Both the position numbers and the translations under genes were made by a program. From Antennarius striatus (lineage: Eukaryota; Chordata; Actinopteri; Lophiiformes; Antennariidae), in the NCBI RefSeq assembly GCF_040054535.1, contig NC_090787.1, positions 19,420,001-19,484,000 on the forward strand: a stretch of DNA of 64,000 nucleotides, written 5' to 3'. The notes beneath the pieces were generated by a model, which had not been told where the DNA came from, made no database searches, and worked only from the letters and a program-made list of their open reading frames with translations. Positions within the stretch are counted from its first letter, which is position 1. The number at the start of each line of letters is the position of its first letter. Positions 45,901 to 56,700 of this stretch are shown one piece after another.

Positions 45901-46597
45901 AAGTATGCTGACGTCATGAAACCTTAAGAAATGTTTGGATCGAGCTGCAAAGGCAGACATACACAACTGAAAGTAAAACTAGAACACAGACTGCAACATC
46001 CGGCGACATGGCAAACACCAATCCTGAAGTCTGCCTTCCCCTGAATTCAATATTTTACCCTGACCTACTTGCATAGGTCAAAGATCAAAGCTAGTGCTCT
46101 GACCTACTCTCATAGATCAAAGCACTAGCTTTGATCGACGGTCTTACTCACACTGGCCTTCTCCCTCGTCTTTCTATCTTATCCAGTTCCTGAGAGTGCG
46201 AAATTTGACTTTGGCCTCCTTTTCTCAACGTCAAGGTCATCATCTCACTGTCATCCCCTTTGCTGCCGAGTAATGTGCTTTTTGTTTCATCGTTCTATCT
46301 GCAACGGTTGCGATTTTTTTTTTCACTAACAAACGAATGAACGAACACTGACAATCACAATACATCACCGCTTTGAAGCGAGATGTAAAAATGAAAGTAT
46401 TTGAAGATGTATGCTCACTTCTTCGTTAGAAAGCAATCTGTTGTTCTGGGTTTAGAAAAATTATGTGTTTTCTTACTGCAGCAAAAAAGATGCCAAAAAC
46501 AGACACCCAGAACCCGACACATGCAGCGCGCCATCGGGGGGTCAACCTCCAGGACCCAGATGCCCACTCGACCAGAGCCTGCTGTGGTGGGAACTAG
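42959..46597 (+). CDS. RAB5-type small GTPase (divergent paralogue), 5 exons
   Basis: Early-endosome Rab GTPase. Coding exons: 42959-43124, 43222-43373, 43546-43668, 44532-44625, 46482-46597, giving 216 residues, the usual RAB5 length; all junctions are GT-AG. P-loop '[21 protein letters not shown]', split here as 'GDMAVGKSS', where vertebrate RAB5A/B/C have Glu-Ser at the two variable positions. Switch I is '[10 protein letters not shown]'; switch II is '[21 protein letters not shown]'-like ('[10 protein letters not shown]'). Base-binding motifs are 'GNKADL' and 'ETSAK'. The C-terminus 'RACCGGN' gives a CCXXX double-cysteine geranylgeranylation signal, where canonical RAB5 proteins end CCSN. 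'QETFERAK' and 'RRLVEYEEAQ' are nearest to RAB5B, but the other differences prevent assignment to A, B or C. The Met at 42959 was chosen because it matches the RAB5 N-terminus; the frame is open further upstream. Confidence 0.93.
44380..44478 (+). mobile_element. SINE tail fragment in rab5-like intron 3
   Basis: 'gtagcgggtcatggggagctggagcctatcccagctgact' followed by 'gaggcagggg' and 'gggtgtacc' is the widespread fish SINE tail (related in reverse to the tail at 25.3 kb). Only the tail is present. Confidence 0.65.
46065..46392 (-). repeat. Dispersed repeat family R1, copy in rab5-like intron 4, with 16-bp palindrome
   Basis: The reverse complement matches the crygs intron 1 copy (30.49 kb) over its terminal and middle blocks. 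Near its other end lies a perfect inverted repeat, gatcaaagctagtgct (46083-46098) and agcactagctttgatc (46121-46136), with a 22-base loop. Confidence 0.7.
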
Positions 46598-48311
46598 GCC
46601 TCTGCAGTGCCCCCTAGCGTCCATACACACCACCACAGCCCTTCATTGTCCCATCTCCACACAATTTACAAGGCTGGGCCACTCACCTCTCGACCTCCAT
46701 TCACCCCCACGTCCACAGACACAAAATCAGCCACAGATTTAAAGGGAATCCCACAAAGAACAAGCAGCGATGGAGGAAAGAGAGTGCTGGACATCAGTTG
46801 AAATTCTGCATTTGGAAATCAGAAGGAGGAGAACTGAGAATGATGAAGGAAAAAAACAACAAATATTCAAGACGGTGGCAAACTTAGCATTAATGGTGAA
46901 TTTTGTTTTGATTTTCCCCTGCGTCCTGTCAGTCACAGCCCTGATTCGTTTGAAGAAATGCACAAAATGAACAAGTGGCTGAGAAGGAATGGAGAAATAA
47001 TTTGAAACATGAACTAACCAGGCTGTGGCTGGTCTCTTATGTCAGAGCTGCTGCCTGCTTGCTTTGCTTGCTCCTAATCATGATCCACTTGACTACGTAA
47101 GTTCACTTCCTGTCTGTACCGTCAGGCCCAAGACTCCTGGTCACACGAGCGCCGTCCTGTAGCTCCACTTTGTATTTATTGTCCTGTGTTGTGACTTCTG
47201 TAGTTGTGTCACTGCTGCCACTCCTACTGCAGGTGAGGCGAACAACCAAATGACATCAGACAGAGGAAGGACTGCCTTGGAGTCAAGGCATTTTCACCTT
47301 TGACACTTGATTGCTCTTAGAAGGTTGGGAACCACAGGCTTTGGCTGTTCTCAGCTACAGCTTGTAGTGGGCTGGATGCAGTGTTGTATGTCATCAAAGT
47401 TGAATATCGTATGAGCAGGAAGCTGCTAACTCTAATTCCGCAGAGATCATGTCCCTCAAACCCATAGAAAGCAGCGTTGGATCACATAAAGCCGCCTAAG
47501 GTCCCTCTGAGCCAACACCTCGTCTCAGCTGTTCCTGATGGGCGGGTCTAGTGCTAACAGGACATGTGATTGGTCACCGATAGGCCCAATGATGTGATTG
47601 TCCTATACTGAAGTAAATAAAACACCCCGTAGCCCCCTTGTGCTTCCTGTGTCCATTCAGTAAACTTATCTGGAAGCTAAGTTGTTGGTGCACATGAGAT
47701 GTTAGCCAGTTTCACTCCTCCATTGAATTTAATAGGCTTTTAAAAGTTACTCCTCCAACGCTTTGCTGAAGAAAACACAGCATTGATGAAAACACACGCT
47801 CACACACACAAAACAAGTGCCTGATTCAGTTTTGCTTTCTGTGAATTCTATTTGGGGCTTTGCTACCATTTTTCTGACCTTGGCTTGTACTGTGAACCAA
47901 TAACTTAGCACCCTGGCTGTATAGCGCTCATGCTGAATACACTGTTATATATTGTCTTGATTTTAATGTGTGGGGATTTTAGCGGAGCACTGTCACCAGT
48001 GGTTGGAATCATGTTAAGACTTTAATCCATGGTTTAAATTTGCTGACCAGGAATATCTTTTCAGGTTCTCAAACATACCAATGAAGGTACTTATATAAAA
48101 ATTGGGTCAGATAATATAAGTGTTGCTACATTAATAACATTTCAGCTCTCATGTTGTTTTCAATCAGTATTGGAATGACGATGTGTTCTCCTCTGGGGAC
48201 ACTGACAGCTCCAGTCCTAGCGATCGTACGTTGGGGTTGGTTTTCTGTGCTCGTCAGTACTGGAGGTGATTAACAGACGTGTTCATCAGCACCTTTAACG
48301 TGTTCAATAAA
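46598..48311 (+). other. Probable long 3' UTR of the rab5-like gene
   Basis: No further coding exon is seen between the rab5-like stop and AATAAA at 48306-48311 ('gttcaataaagctgtgaatg'). That is a well-formed polyadenylation context close to the 3' end of convergent dbr1. Long 3' UTRs are usual for vertebrate RAB5 genes. Small open frames here (for example 46770-46970) have no family resemblance. Confidence 0.5.
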
Positions 48312-48385
48312 GCTGTGAATGGCACTGTGACTACAGAATGATTGTTATTCCCCTGGCCTTGGATGAGTGAAGCACACGCTGACCT

Positions 48386-48391
48386 TTTATT
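48386..48391 (-). terminator. Possible dbr1 polyadenylation signal (AATAAA on minus strand)
   Basis: tttatt on the plus strand, 271 bp beyond the dbr1 stop codon. It lies only 75 bp from the presumed rab5-like signal, so the two transcripts would overlap or nearly touch at their 3' ends. Confidence 0.4.
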
Positions 48392-48661
48392 AGTTTGTAA
48401 GGTAGAACGATAGAACGATGTATGAGCTCATTAGTTTACTGAAAAAATGGTTACGATTCTTCATTGTCTTGAAGTAATAACCTTGAAAAAAGGAGTGTAC
48501 ACAAAATCATCGATTTTACTGGGTTACATTAAAATATCTAAAAATATTTTGACAGACATTTTAAAGGCTTTCTAGAGACGAAGAGAACGGCCTGCTTTTA
48601 ATAAAGCATCAGTCACACTGCTTCATGCACCTGTTCCAGAGGTAAAGAACAGAAAGATGTT

Positions 48662-50151
48662 CTAATCATCACCCTCCTCATCCTCCACTGCTGCGTATAT
48701 GACCTGGTTCCTGCGCTTTATTCTGGGACTGGTAACGCCGTTGCTAGGATCCACGTTCCCATCACCAGTGCGCTTCAGGATACGCGCCGCTGCTGTTTCC
48801 TCCTCCTCACCCTCGCAGCTTTCCCTCTCTGCTGGAGACCGATGCCCTGCTGCTGGGGCAGAGTGGAGGGGAGGGGGCAAGTCCATCAGACGGGACACAT
48901 CTGGTCTGGGCTCAGGCAGAACCACCCCCTCTGCAGGTGCACCAGACAGCTGATCTCCCTTAAATGGTTCTTTTGAGTCCACCTCCTCCTCTTCCTCCTC
49001 CCACTCATCCTCTATTGTAATCTCATCCGGATTAAATGAATTTGATAATGCTGAGGTGTCACTGGGCTCATCCCCACTCCGTTCATCTTCATCATTATTA
49101 TCCTCGCCCCCAGTCCTGCCCTGAAGTCTGTCAGACTCGCCGCCCCTCTGCCCAGCCTGTGCATACATGTCTGTGAGGCCTAAGAGGGCGCAGAGCTCGC
49201 TGGTCTGTGGGTTGGGGCTGCAGCTGGGCGTGGTGTGGGGCTGTGGCCTGTTGGGGTCAAAGGGGGGCACAGTCTGGCTGAAGTTGTCTGGAATGAGCAG
49301 CTCCCCTCTCAGATCTTCCACCACCTGCATCATATCCACCTCTGAAGCGCTGAAGTCCCACCTGGTCTCATTGGAAAGGACAGACACACACTTTAAACAA
49401 TACAGCTCAATAAGGTGATTCAGTCTGATTTGTTGCCTAGAGCTGGATCACTGGATTTGCTCTACGTGTACCCCTAAACACAAATGTGTGTACCGTTCAT
49501 GCAGCCCGTTATTCTCGGGGGGGTTCCAGGGATGTGGGGTGATCCTCTGGAGACTGTCAGTAGCTTTCAGAATAGCGAACCATTCAGGATCGTACTCGAG
49601 ACCCTCGGATGATCCTGGTCTCTCCTGAACATCCACAATCTGTAACACAAGTGTACGCAGCGTGCAGACAGGCGGTGAGCGGAGCCGTGTTCTAGTGCTT
49701 AAGAACACGGGAGGGCTCCGTGCAGCACCCATTGAGGAACAAAGATAACCATGTTTACATTTCTAGGTGAACCGTTTCATTAAAGCAGAACATGGAGGTT
49801 AAAAGACACATTTTCTCACCTGTAGGAATTCCCGATGGGGCAGACATTTATCCAAGGACAGGAATTTGGTGACTCGTGGCGTAGCATTACCTTTGGGCTA
49901 AAGAAATAAGAGGGATCTGAGTCTGTCAATTTCATTTTATTTCATTTCATTCAATCTAACTGTTACTCCAAACAGGAAGTCTCATTGAGAGCTGGATTTT
50001 CTTTTTCCAGAGAAACCCGTGTAAAAATAAAATTACTACATAAAAACAATTAAAACTATTCATAGTCATGTATACCTATTTCTGAATTCTTAAAAGAGAC
50101 CAAGTTTTAACTTAAATGTTATATGAGAGTCACTTGTTTTTGAAGCTCATT

Positions 50152-50192
<41 letters not shown>

Positions 50193-51690
50193 CTCTCTTG
50201 AGGCTGTTCTGTAAATAGTTTTAAAAAATAAACAATATAGCAACTTCTGATCAATCCATATCAATTTCAGACTTAAAATAATGTACTGATTTAAGCCCCA
50301 CCCATTTCTGATCAAACCACACCCACTTCCGGTTTAGGTACCGCCCATTCCAAGCACAGACATGAAAACAGATCATTCAGACAGTGGAACAGATACAGAG
50401 AGTGGTGTCCTCGCTCATCCCTAGTTTAAATCCCCCCCCAGACAGCAACACAGAAAACCTCACGTCATCCACAGACAGGCAGACTGCAGATGGACAAGCA
50501 GAAGGACACAGGATCACCTGACTTCAGTTGATATTGGTTCTATGTGCTCGTCAATGTGATGGTACACACACATCTGGTGTCCTCACACAGATCCTAGGAT
50601 TTACCACCATTTCCAGTTTCAACTTCTATGATGTTCGGTATGTAATACCATCATACCCAATTGAAATCACACTCACCAGATGCTGCATAACGGCAGCAAA
50701 TTTTACATGAAGATGTGCAGAGAACCAGTAGCTGGGCTGGAGGTGCGCCAGGAGCTCCTCAGCAGCAGGACTTCCGAGAGTGTTGGACTCCACCTCTTGA
50801 CGCAGAAATCTCTTCTTCCTCAGTAAGTCCTCTGTGCTTCCGTAGTGGTAGATTCCACGTGGCCAGTCATGGCTCAAGAAGATGTCCATGGGCATCTGGA
50901 TCTTAGCGGTGATAAACAGTCAGAATGAAGAGAAAGACTTCGTCTACGCTGTGCGCACGAGAGACACGAGAGACGTCTGGATTTACCTGTTTCAATCTGA
51001 ACACTTCGATGTTTCGGATGTGGTAGACGCTGCGGAGCGTATCAGGATTGTACGGAGGGAATTCGTGGTGACCTTCAAGAGCACAAAGTTCTTGTGAACC
51101 AACTAATGGAGTGAAAACTTTAAAAATTGATATAGTCAAAAAGTTCACCCTTTCTGTAGTCATGTGACTTAAAGATTCCAGACGCACCACCTATTCTGAC
51201 TCCTTTGTATCGGACGACACCAGCATACCCTAAAAACAGAATGGACAAGGTAAGCCTCGGAGTTACCACAGAGAATAGAATAACAAAGCTGGCCCCTACC
51301 CAAGTAATAAATGTTGGGGGCCACCCAGCCTCCATAAGGCAGCTCCTGCAGGTGGTTGGAAGCTTCATGGTTACCTCCAATAAAAATGGTCAAGACTGGA
51401 GCCTTCTTTTCCCCAGAGTAGTACCTGCACAGGGATAGGGTTATTAACACCTCTGGTTATCTGACTGGTTTTAAACAGGACCACAGAGCTCACTTGTAAA
51501 AGGTCTGCATCATCCGGTACTTAGCCGGGACCGCCATGCACTTCATGTCTCCTTCATTGCGCACAGCTTGGAAGTCTCCACAGCACAGCAGGAGCTCCAC
51601 CTTCAGCTCTTCCTTCTTCTCCAGGTACGTGATGGTCTCATAGATCTTGTCCAGCTCCCCATGGCAACAGCCCTCCACTGCAATCTTCAT
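48662..51690 (-). CDS. dbr1: Lariat debranching enzyme DBR1, 8 exons
   Basis: Nuclear metallophosphoesterase that cleaves the 2'-5' branch of intron lariats. Minus-strand coding exons: 51494-51690, 51300-51424, 51149-51229, 50987-51072, 50677-50901, 49820-49897, 49494-49639, 48662-49361. The frame closes at 545 residues (human about 544). Metal-binding motifs are all present: 'GCCHG' near residue 8, 'CGDFQ', 'GGNHE', 'SHDWP' and 'SAHLH'. Other signature blocks: '[18 protein letters not shown]', '[19 protein letters not shown]', '[11 protein letters not shown]', '[17 protein letters not shown]' and '[14 protein letters not shown]'. The C-terminal third is acidic and low complexity (for example '[12 protein letters not shown]'), ending in the nuclear-signal-like '[15 protein letters not shown]'. 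Divergent from armc8, as in mammals. Confidence 0.97.
50154..50190. repeat. (CA)n microsatellite in dbr1 intron 5
   Basis: A short CA array. Confidence 0.9.
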
Positions 51691-51776
51691 GTTGTTCTAT
51701 AGGTCCACTGCAGCGGAACACAGCTGGATCCTCCTCCACCCAGAGGCTCCTCAGGAGATGTCCTTCAGTCACCTGT

Positions 51777-52038
51777 GAGGACAGACACGGGTTAGAGACA
51801 GGGGTGAGGACAGACACGGATTAGAGACAGGGGTGAGGACAGACACGGATTAGAGACAGGGGTGAGGACAGACATGGATTAGAGACAGGGGTGAGGACAG
51901 ACATGGATTAGAGACAGGGGTGAGGACAGACACGGATTAGAGACAGGGGTGAGGACAGACACGGATTAGAGACAGGGGTGAGGACAGACATGGATTAGAG
52001 ACAGGGGTGAGGACAGACACGGATTAGAGACAGGGGGG
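51777..52038. repeat. 29-bp minisatellite, about 9 copies
   Basis: Unit close to gaggacagacacggattag + agacaggggt, repeated nine times with C/T alternation at one position. It begins 87 bp upstream of the dbr1 start codon, so it may be transcribed in the dbr1 5' UTR or a 5' intron. Purely tandem, without spacers. Confidence 0.95.
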
Positions 52039-52523
52039 CTGAACTAAACACAGGAAGCGGAGCTGGAGTTGGAGGAAATGACGAACACACGAACACTGAC
52101 AACTACATCACCGCTTTGAAGCGGGACGTAACAGCAAGCTTAGTAAACCATCATGTCTTTGTATACAATGTAAAGCACGTGTCCACGAGGCACTTCCGTT
52201 TGTCTCCACGGTTCACAACACAACACAACACAACACACACGCACAAACAACACAACACATCACACAACACATAACCAAACCACCACGTGGTGAGTGTTCT
52301 CGGTCCACGACCCTAACGTCACATCGCGCCATGAAAAACGGAACCGTAGATGACACGTGACAAAAACAGATCCACGGAACGCAGCGATCAACCAGTACCT
52401 TCAGATGATAACTGCACGTGGATTAGATCGAATGGTCACAAGAGTTCCACGCAGATCGTGTTTAAATGCTGGTATAGCACAGAGTATAGAACGAATTTTC
52501 CCACCGAGCGTCGACCACAACTC

Positions 52524-52533
52524 GCGCATGCGC
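52524..52533. promoter_or_regulatory. NRF1 palindrome GCGCATGCGC
   Basis: Full consensus match (C-GCGCATGCGC-A) in the dbr1/armc8 divergent promoter. Confidence 0.75.
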
Positions 52534-52661
52534 AGTTCGCCCATCCTTTCAACAAGGCGGATTTGATCTTTATCAGCAGATTCCACATAATAGCAGAATT
52601 ATTCTTTTGATTGTGTAATCATCACTTATATAATCTGCATCAAAGCCGACTGTATATAGTC

Positions 52662-52670
52662 AACATGGCG
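52662..52670 (+). promoter_or_regulatory. YY1-type element AACATGGCG
   Basis: Matches the AANATGGCG core typical of YY1 sites near housekeeping transcription starts. Its ATG opens a 7-codon frame (Met-Ala-Cys-Leu-Leu-Tyr-Glu-stop) ahead of armc8. Confidence 0.5.
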
Positions 52671-52967
52671 TGTTTGCTTTATGAATAGTTTGTTTCTATT
52701 TTGCGTGTCGTGTCGAATCGAACTCGGCGAAAGCTGGAGGAACTTTACGTCAACGCGCCACCACTATGTGACAGATAGCTGTCCTGTTAGCAGCGGCGTT
52801 TTCCTCTGCGGGCATCGACCCCAGCTAACGCGCAGAGAGGCTAGCTGCTGCTGGAGAGCTGCCGCGAACCGGACCGGGTGACTTTAGAAGCCCTGCTCGC
52901 AGCTCCCCCGGGGGCGGAGTGCCCGCGAACCGCTGCGCCGACTGGGGCGCTCGTTTGGAGGGAGGAA

Positions 52968-53721
52968 ATGGCGTGTTTGTTGGAGGCCCCTCTCCGCATC
53001 AGTGTGTTGTCTGTGAGTGTCAGTGTTATAGTTTCAAGTAGCAGGTTTACCGTATGCGCACTCCAGGAATTGGTGGTTAGACTACTTTCATAAGTTAAGT
53101 TAATAAGCTGCCAGCCATGGAAGCAGGAAGCAGGTTCGTCTCCTGTTAGCCTGTTAGCATGTAGCCCGGCTGCGATCCGCCTACGTCGCTCACGACGAGA
53201 ATTGTAAACTCTGACTTTGCCCGGATGGGCGGGAACACACTGAACGTGTGTAGGTGTGCACGCGATCCATGTGTCCGCCCTCCCTGCCGGTGTGTTGCGG
53301 AAACCGAATGAAACGAACGCGCTTAGCTGTCAGTGAGTCCGCATGAGTTAGCGGCTAGCAGCTGAGAGCGAGAGAGATGTCAGGCATAAACGCGTCTAAA
53401 CCAGGACATAGTGCTCAGGTGAAAAAAAAACAGTCGCTTTTTTAAATCTAACCATTTGGTTCATGATTAAATGAACAAGTTTCTCAGCAAGGTAAACGTA
53501 CTGTAAGTGGTGTTAGCCAAGTAGCCTCCGGTTAGCTTGGGAAACCAGTAGAACCAAAAGGTTGCATAGGGAGTCAGGAGTTATTAAGCAGGACATCTGT
53601 CCAAGGCTGTGACATGTGGACATGAAGGCCATCACAGTGTGTGTTTAAGACAAACTTTTGTGTTACAAAAAACCCTGATAAAACCTGGGTTTGTGATGAA
53701 CAGGATACTCATTCACTGCTG

Positions 53722-53756
<35 letters not shown>

Positions 53757-56700
53757 ACTTCTATGACAGACACATGATGATGTTTAATCATGTGGCTTTT
53801 GTTTTGATTGCATGTCATTAAACAGGAAGTGACCGCCACCAGTCGCCATTATGTCGACCGACTGTTTGACCCTGACCCCCACAAAGTCCTGCAAGGAGTC
53901 ATGTAAGTCCAGCTGAACGTGTCCTGTTAGTGTTGTTGCTGGTGATAAACACATGTTTTCGTTTTTTAAACACTGATGGCGGATTTGCGCAGAACTGCAT
54001 TGGATTAAAGACCAATTTATGCTCAACAAGCTGGACAGAAGACCCCGTTTATTTGCATTTGTGCACATTTTTGGAGAGAAATGGAGCAATACCATTAGAA
54101 ATGATTGGTGCAGTGTCGCCGTGATTCAAGCAAGGCTTGACAAAGGTGCGCAGACACATCCATGAAAAACATCTTCGACTGGTTGGGGGCATCATGACCA
54201 TTTAGTCTGCTTGGGATTCAGGAGACACACCATCAGCCTCCTGCTGCTCTACATGTTTGTTTCTGAAGCTGTTTCCCATGTTGCCCTCCTGTCAATGAGC
54301 CTTAAGTCAGCTGTTCACACTGAAACTGGCTCACTCATAAAAATGATGTGTAACTATGACTGGTTCTGATGTTCAGTCCAAATGATCTGCTAAAGTGAAG
54401 TAGTTACAGACTCTAATCATGGAAAAGTAAGTTTTCAACGTGTTTGACTGTCACGTACAATACAGTACTTTAACCCAACAAAATGATGACAGTACGTTCA
54501 GAGTGAGGTCACTATCTAATGAGAGACGGCCCAGACGGTATTGGTGCTGCCATACGACGGTAAACATGTTAGCCCATGTCATTGAAACGGGAGGTGACGT
54601 CCAGGCCACAGGTGTCAACTGCATCTTCACCGCTGCCTCAAACACACTCTGTTCTTAGTTTCTTGTTTTCTCACTACATAGATGGTAAGAATTTCATCCA
54701 GCATGACGTGAGGCTCTGCGTTCATTCTTCCCTCAGACTGGAGAGTCTAAGTGAAGTCTTGTAGTGTATGTGATGCCCAATGCCTTTGAATCGTGTGTGT
54801 GGGTGAGTGCTATGCGTGTGAGGACCCCGTCTGTCTGTTGGGGTGTTCAGTCTCCTTTCATTGTGCTTGCTATATGTGATCCTGGTGATCGTGGCGTGTG
54901 CTGCCATGCACAGGTTTCTGTCTGTTCAGGGTGGCGTTCTCTCATCAGTGTGACCTCATCCGAAACCTGTCCGTCTCTGCTGCAGCGTCCTCACTGCTGT
55001 AGGGTCCATTGTTATTTTTAACTCTAGAAGCTCTGGTTACTTCTCCTACCGCTCATACGGTTCCACCAGCGGAACATCTGACTGAAGTGACCTCAGGCAG
55101 TAGCATTTCCACTGGCATCAGTCACCTGCTGTTGGAGATTATTTGGGGCACAGAGTACAGAAGAAAACCTTGTGGATTACAGTTGTTTTGTGGCAGAAGT
55201 GTCGGAACTGGAATGCTTCTAATGACGTTCCTGAATGAAATACCATTTCTGTGTCGTGGACTGATTCGTACCCTACAGTACATGTAGGTCCAGGATGTGA
55301 AGAGAAGACAAACATCAGATGATATGTGACGAATGGGTGCTGGGTTACAGCTGCTCAGTTAAATCACATGGATTTCTTCAGTATTTATGATCATATTATT
55401 TAAATTGAGTAGAAATATGAGGGGTCATCTGTCGTTTAAAGACAAAATAATGGGAATTATGCTAAACACGAAAACAAATGACACGTCCCAGGGCAACCTT
55501 TTTTTTCTTTATGCAACATTTATTGCAGGAAAAAGAAGTTGTGAAAATGTCAGCTGTTACCAACATTTTGCAACGGCTTTGATTGATTGTGTGGCTCTTC
55601 TTCCAGAATGTTGAGGGTGAAGTGTCACCATCATTTACCCCCCAGGTCACGACGTGTCAGGTAGACGGGGCGAAAGTCAATATGATCACTCAGTGACTTT
55701 GTGGTGTGTGTGTGTGTGTGTCCGTCTGTTTGTCTGCTTCTGTGTGTGTAATCCATCACAGTTATAGTTTTTTACTGTCTTGTTTTCATGAAGTTAGTCC
55801 CATTCTAATCTGTGACTACTTGGCCGTAGATGGGGGTGTCCATTAGCTCTCTGCTGTTTGCACACCAGTGTGAAGGACGTCTCACGTCTCCACAGACGTG
55901 TAACGGGGCTGCTGTTGTGTTTTTGTCTGACTTCAGTGACATGAAGAACGCTGTCATTGGGAACAACAAGCAGAAGGCCAACCTGATCGTCCTCGGAGCT
56001 GTGCCCCGGTACGTTGTCGCACCGTCCTTCTGCTTCATGTCTGTCATCGCATGCTTTTCTTCCTGAATCTCGTGCCTGGATGGTCATTATCAATTCATGA
56101 GTGGAAGGTGGAGATTCATTCAGGAGGCAGCCACAGAATTAAACATGTCTGAGTGCAGTAGGAAGGAGAAGGCTTTTAAAGTGTGTGTGTGTGTGTGTGT
56201 GTTGCTTCCAGGTTGCTGTACCTGCTTCAGCAGGGCTCCTCCAGTCTGGCGCTGAGGACTGAGTGTTCCGTGGTGCTGGGCAGCCTGGCCATGGGAACAG
56301 AGAACAACATCAAGTCCCTGGTGGACTGTCACATCATCCCTGCCCTGCTTCAAGGTCTGTCCCCCCCACTCCCACTGCACAGGACAACACATGCGGGTCC
56401 TGATCGAGGCATCAACAGAACCTGTTTCCTGTGTGCTTGCAGGCCTCCTGTGTCCAGACCTGATCTTCATTGAAGCCTGTCTTCGATGTCTCAGAACCGT
56501 CTTCATCAGTCCAGTCACCCCTGTGCAGCTGCTCTACACCGTAGGTGGTCTCTACATGTTGGCTTCATAACATCCCAGACCCAGCGTGATGATAAGATGA
56601 GAAAAAACACTCAAGTGTTCAGGACTTTAGGCCTTTATTTAGTCAAAGTATTGTTAAGTGTTTTTATGACATTAATGTACGTCCATAAAACGGGGCCCCG

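Larger units (their letters stand above)
51691..52967. promoter_or_regulatory. Bidirectional promoter region dbr1 | armc8
   Basis: 1.28 kb between start codons. It contains the 29-bp minisatellite, a fragment of repeat family R1 (52080-52135), CACAA-rich simple sequence near 52.21 kb, an NRF1 palindrome at 52524-52533 and a YY1-type AACATGGCG at 52662-52670. The right part, up to the armc8 start, is GC-rich. Confidence 0.7.

Noticed and set aside
46770-46970. 66-codon open frame with a hydrophobic segment after the rab5-like stop
   Set aside because: It lies in the probable 3' UTR, with no splice signals or family resemblance.
48699-48953. 84-codon plus-strand frame at the dbr1 3' end
   Set aside because: A shadow of the acidic, low-complexity last exon of dbr1 on the opposite strand.
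51777-52038. Regular ~29-bp repeats resembling a CRISPR array
   Set aside because: The units are directly tandem with no spacers and lie in a vertebrate promoter; this is a minisatellite.
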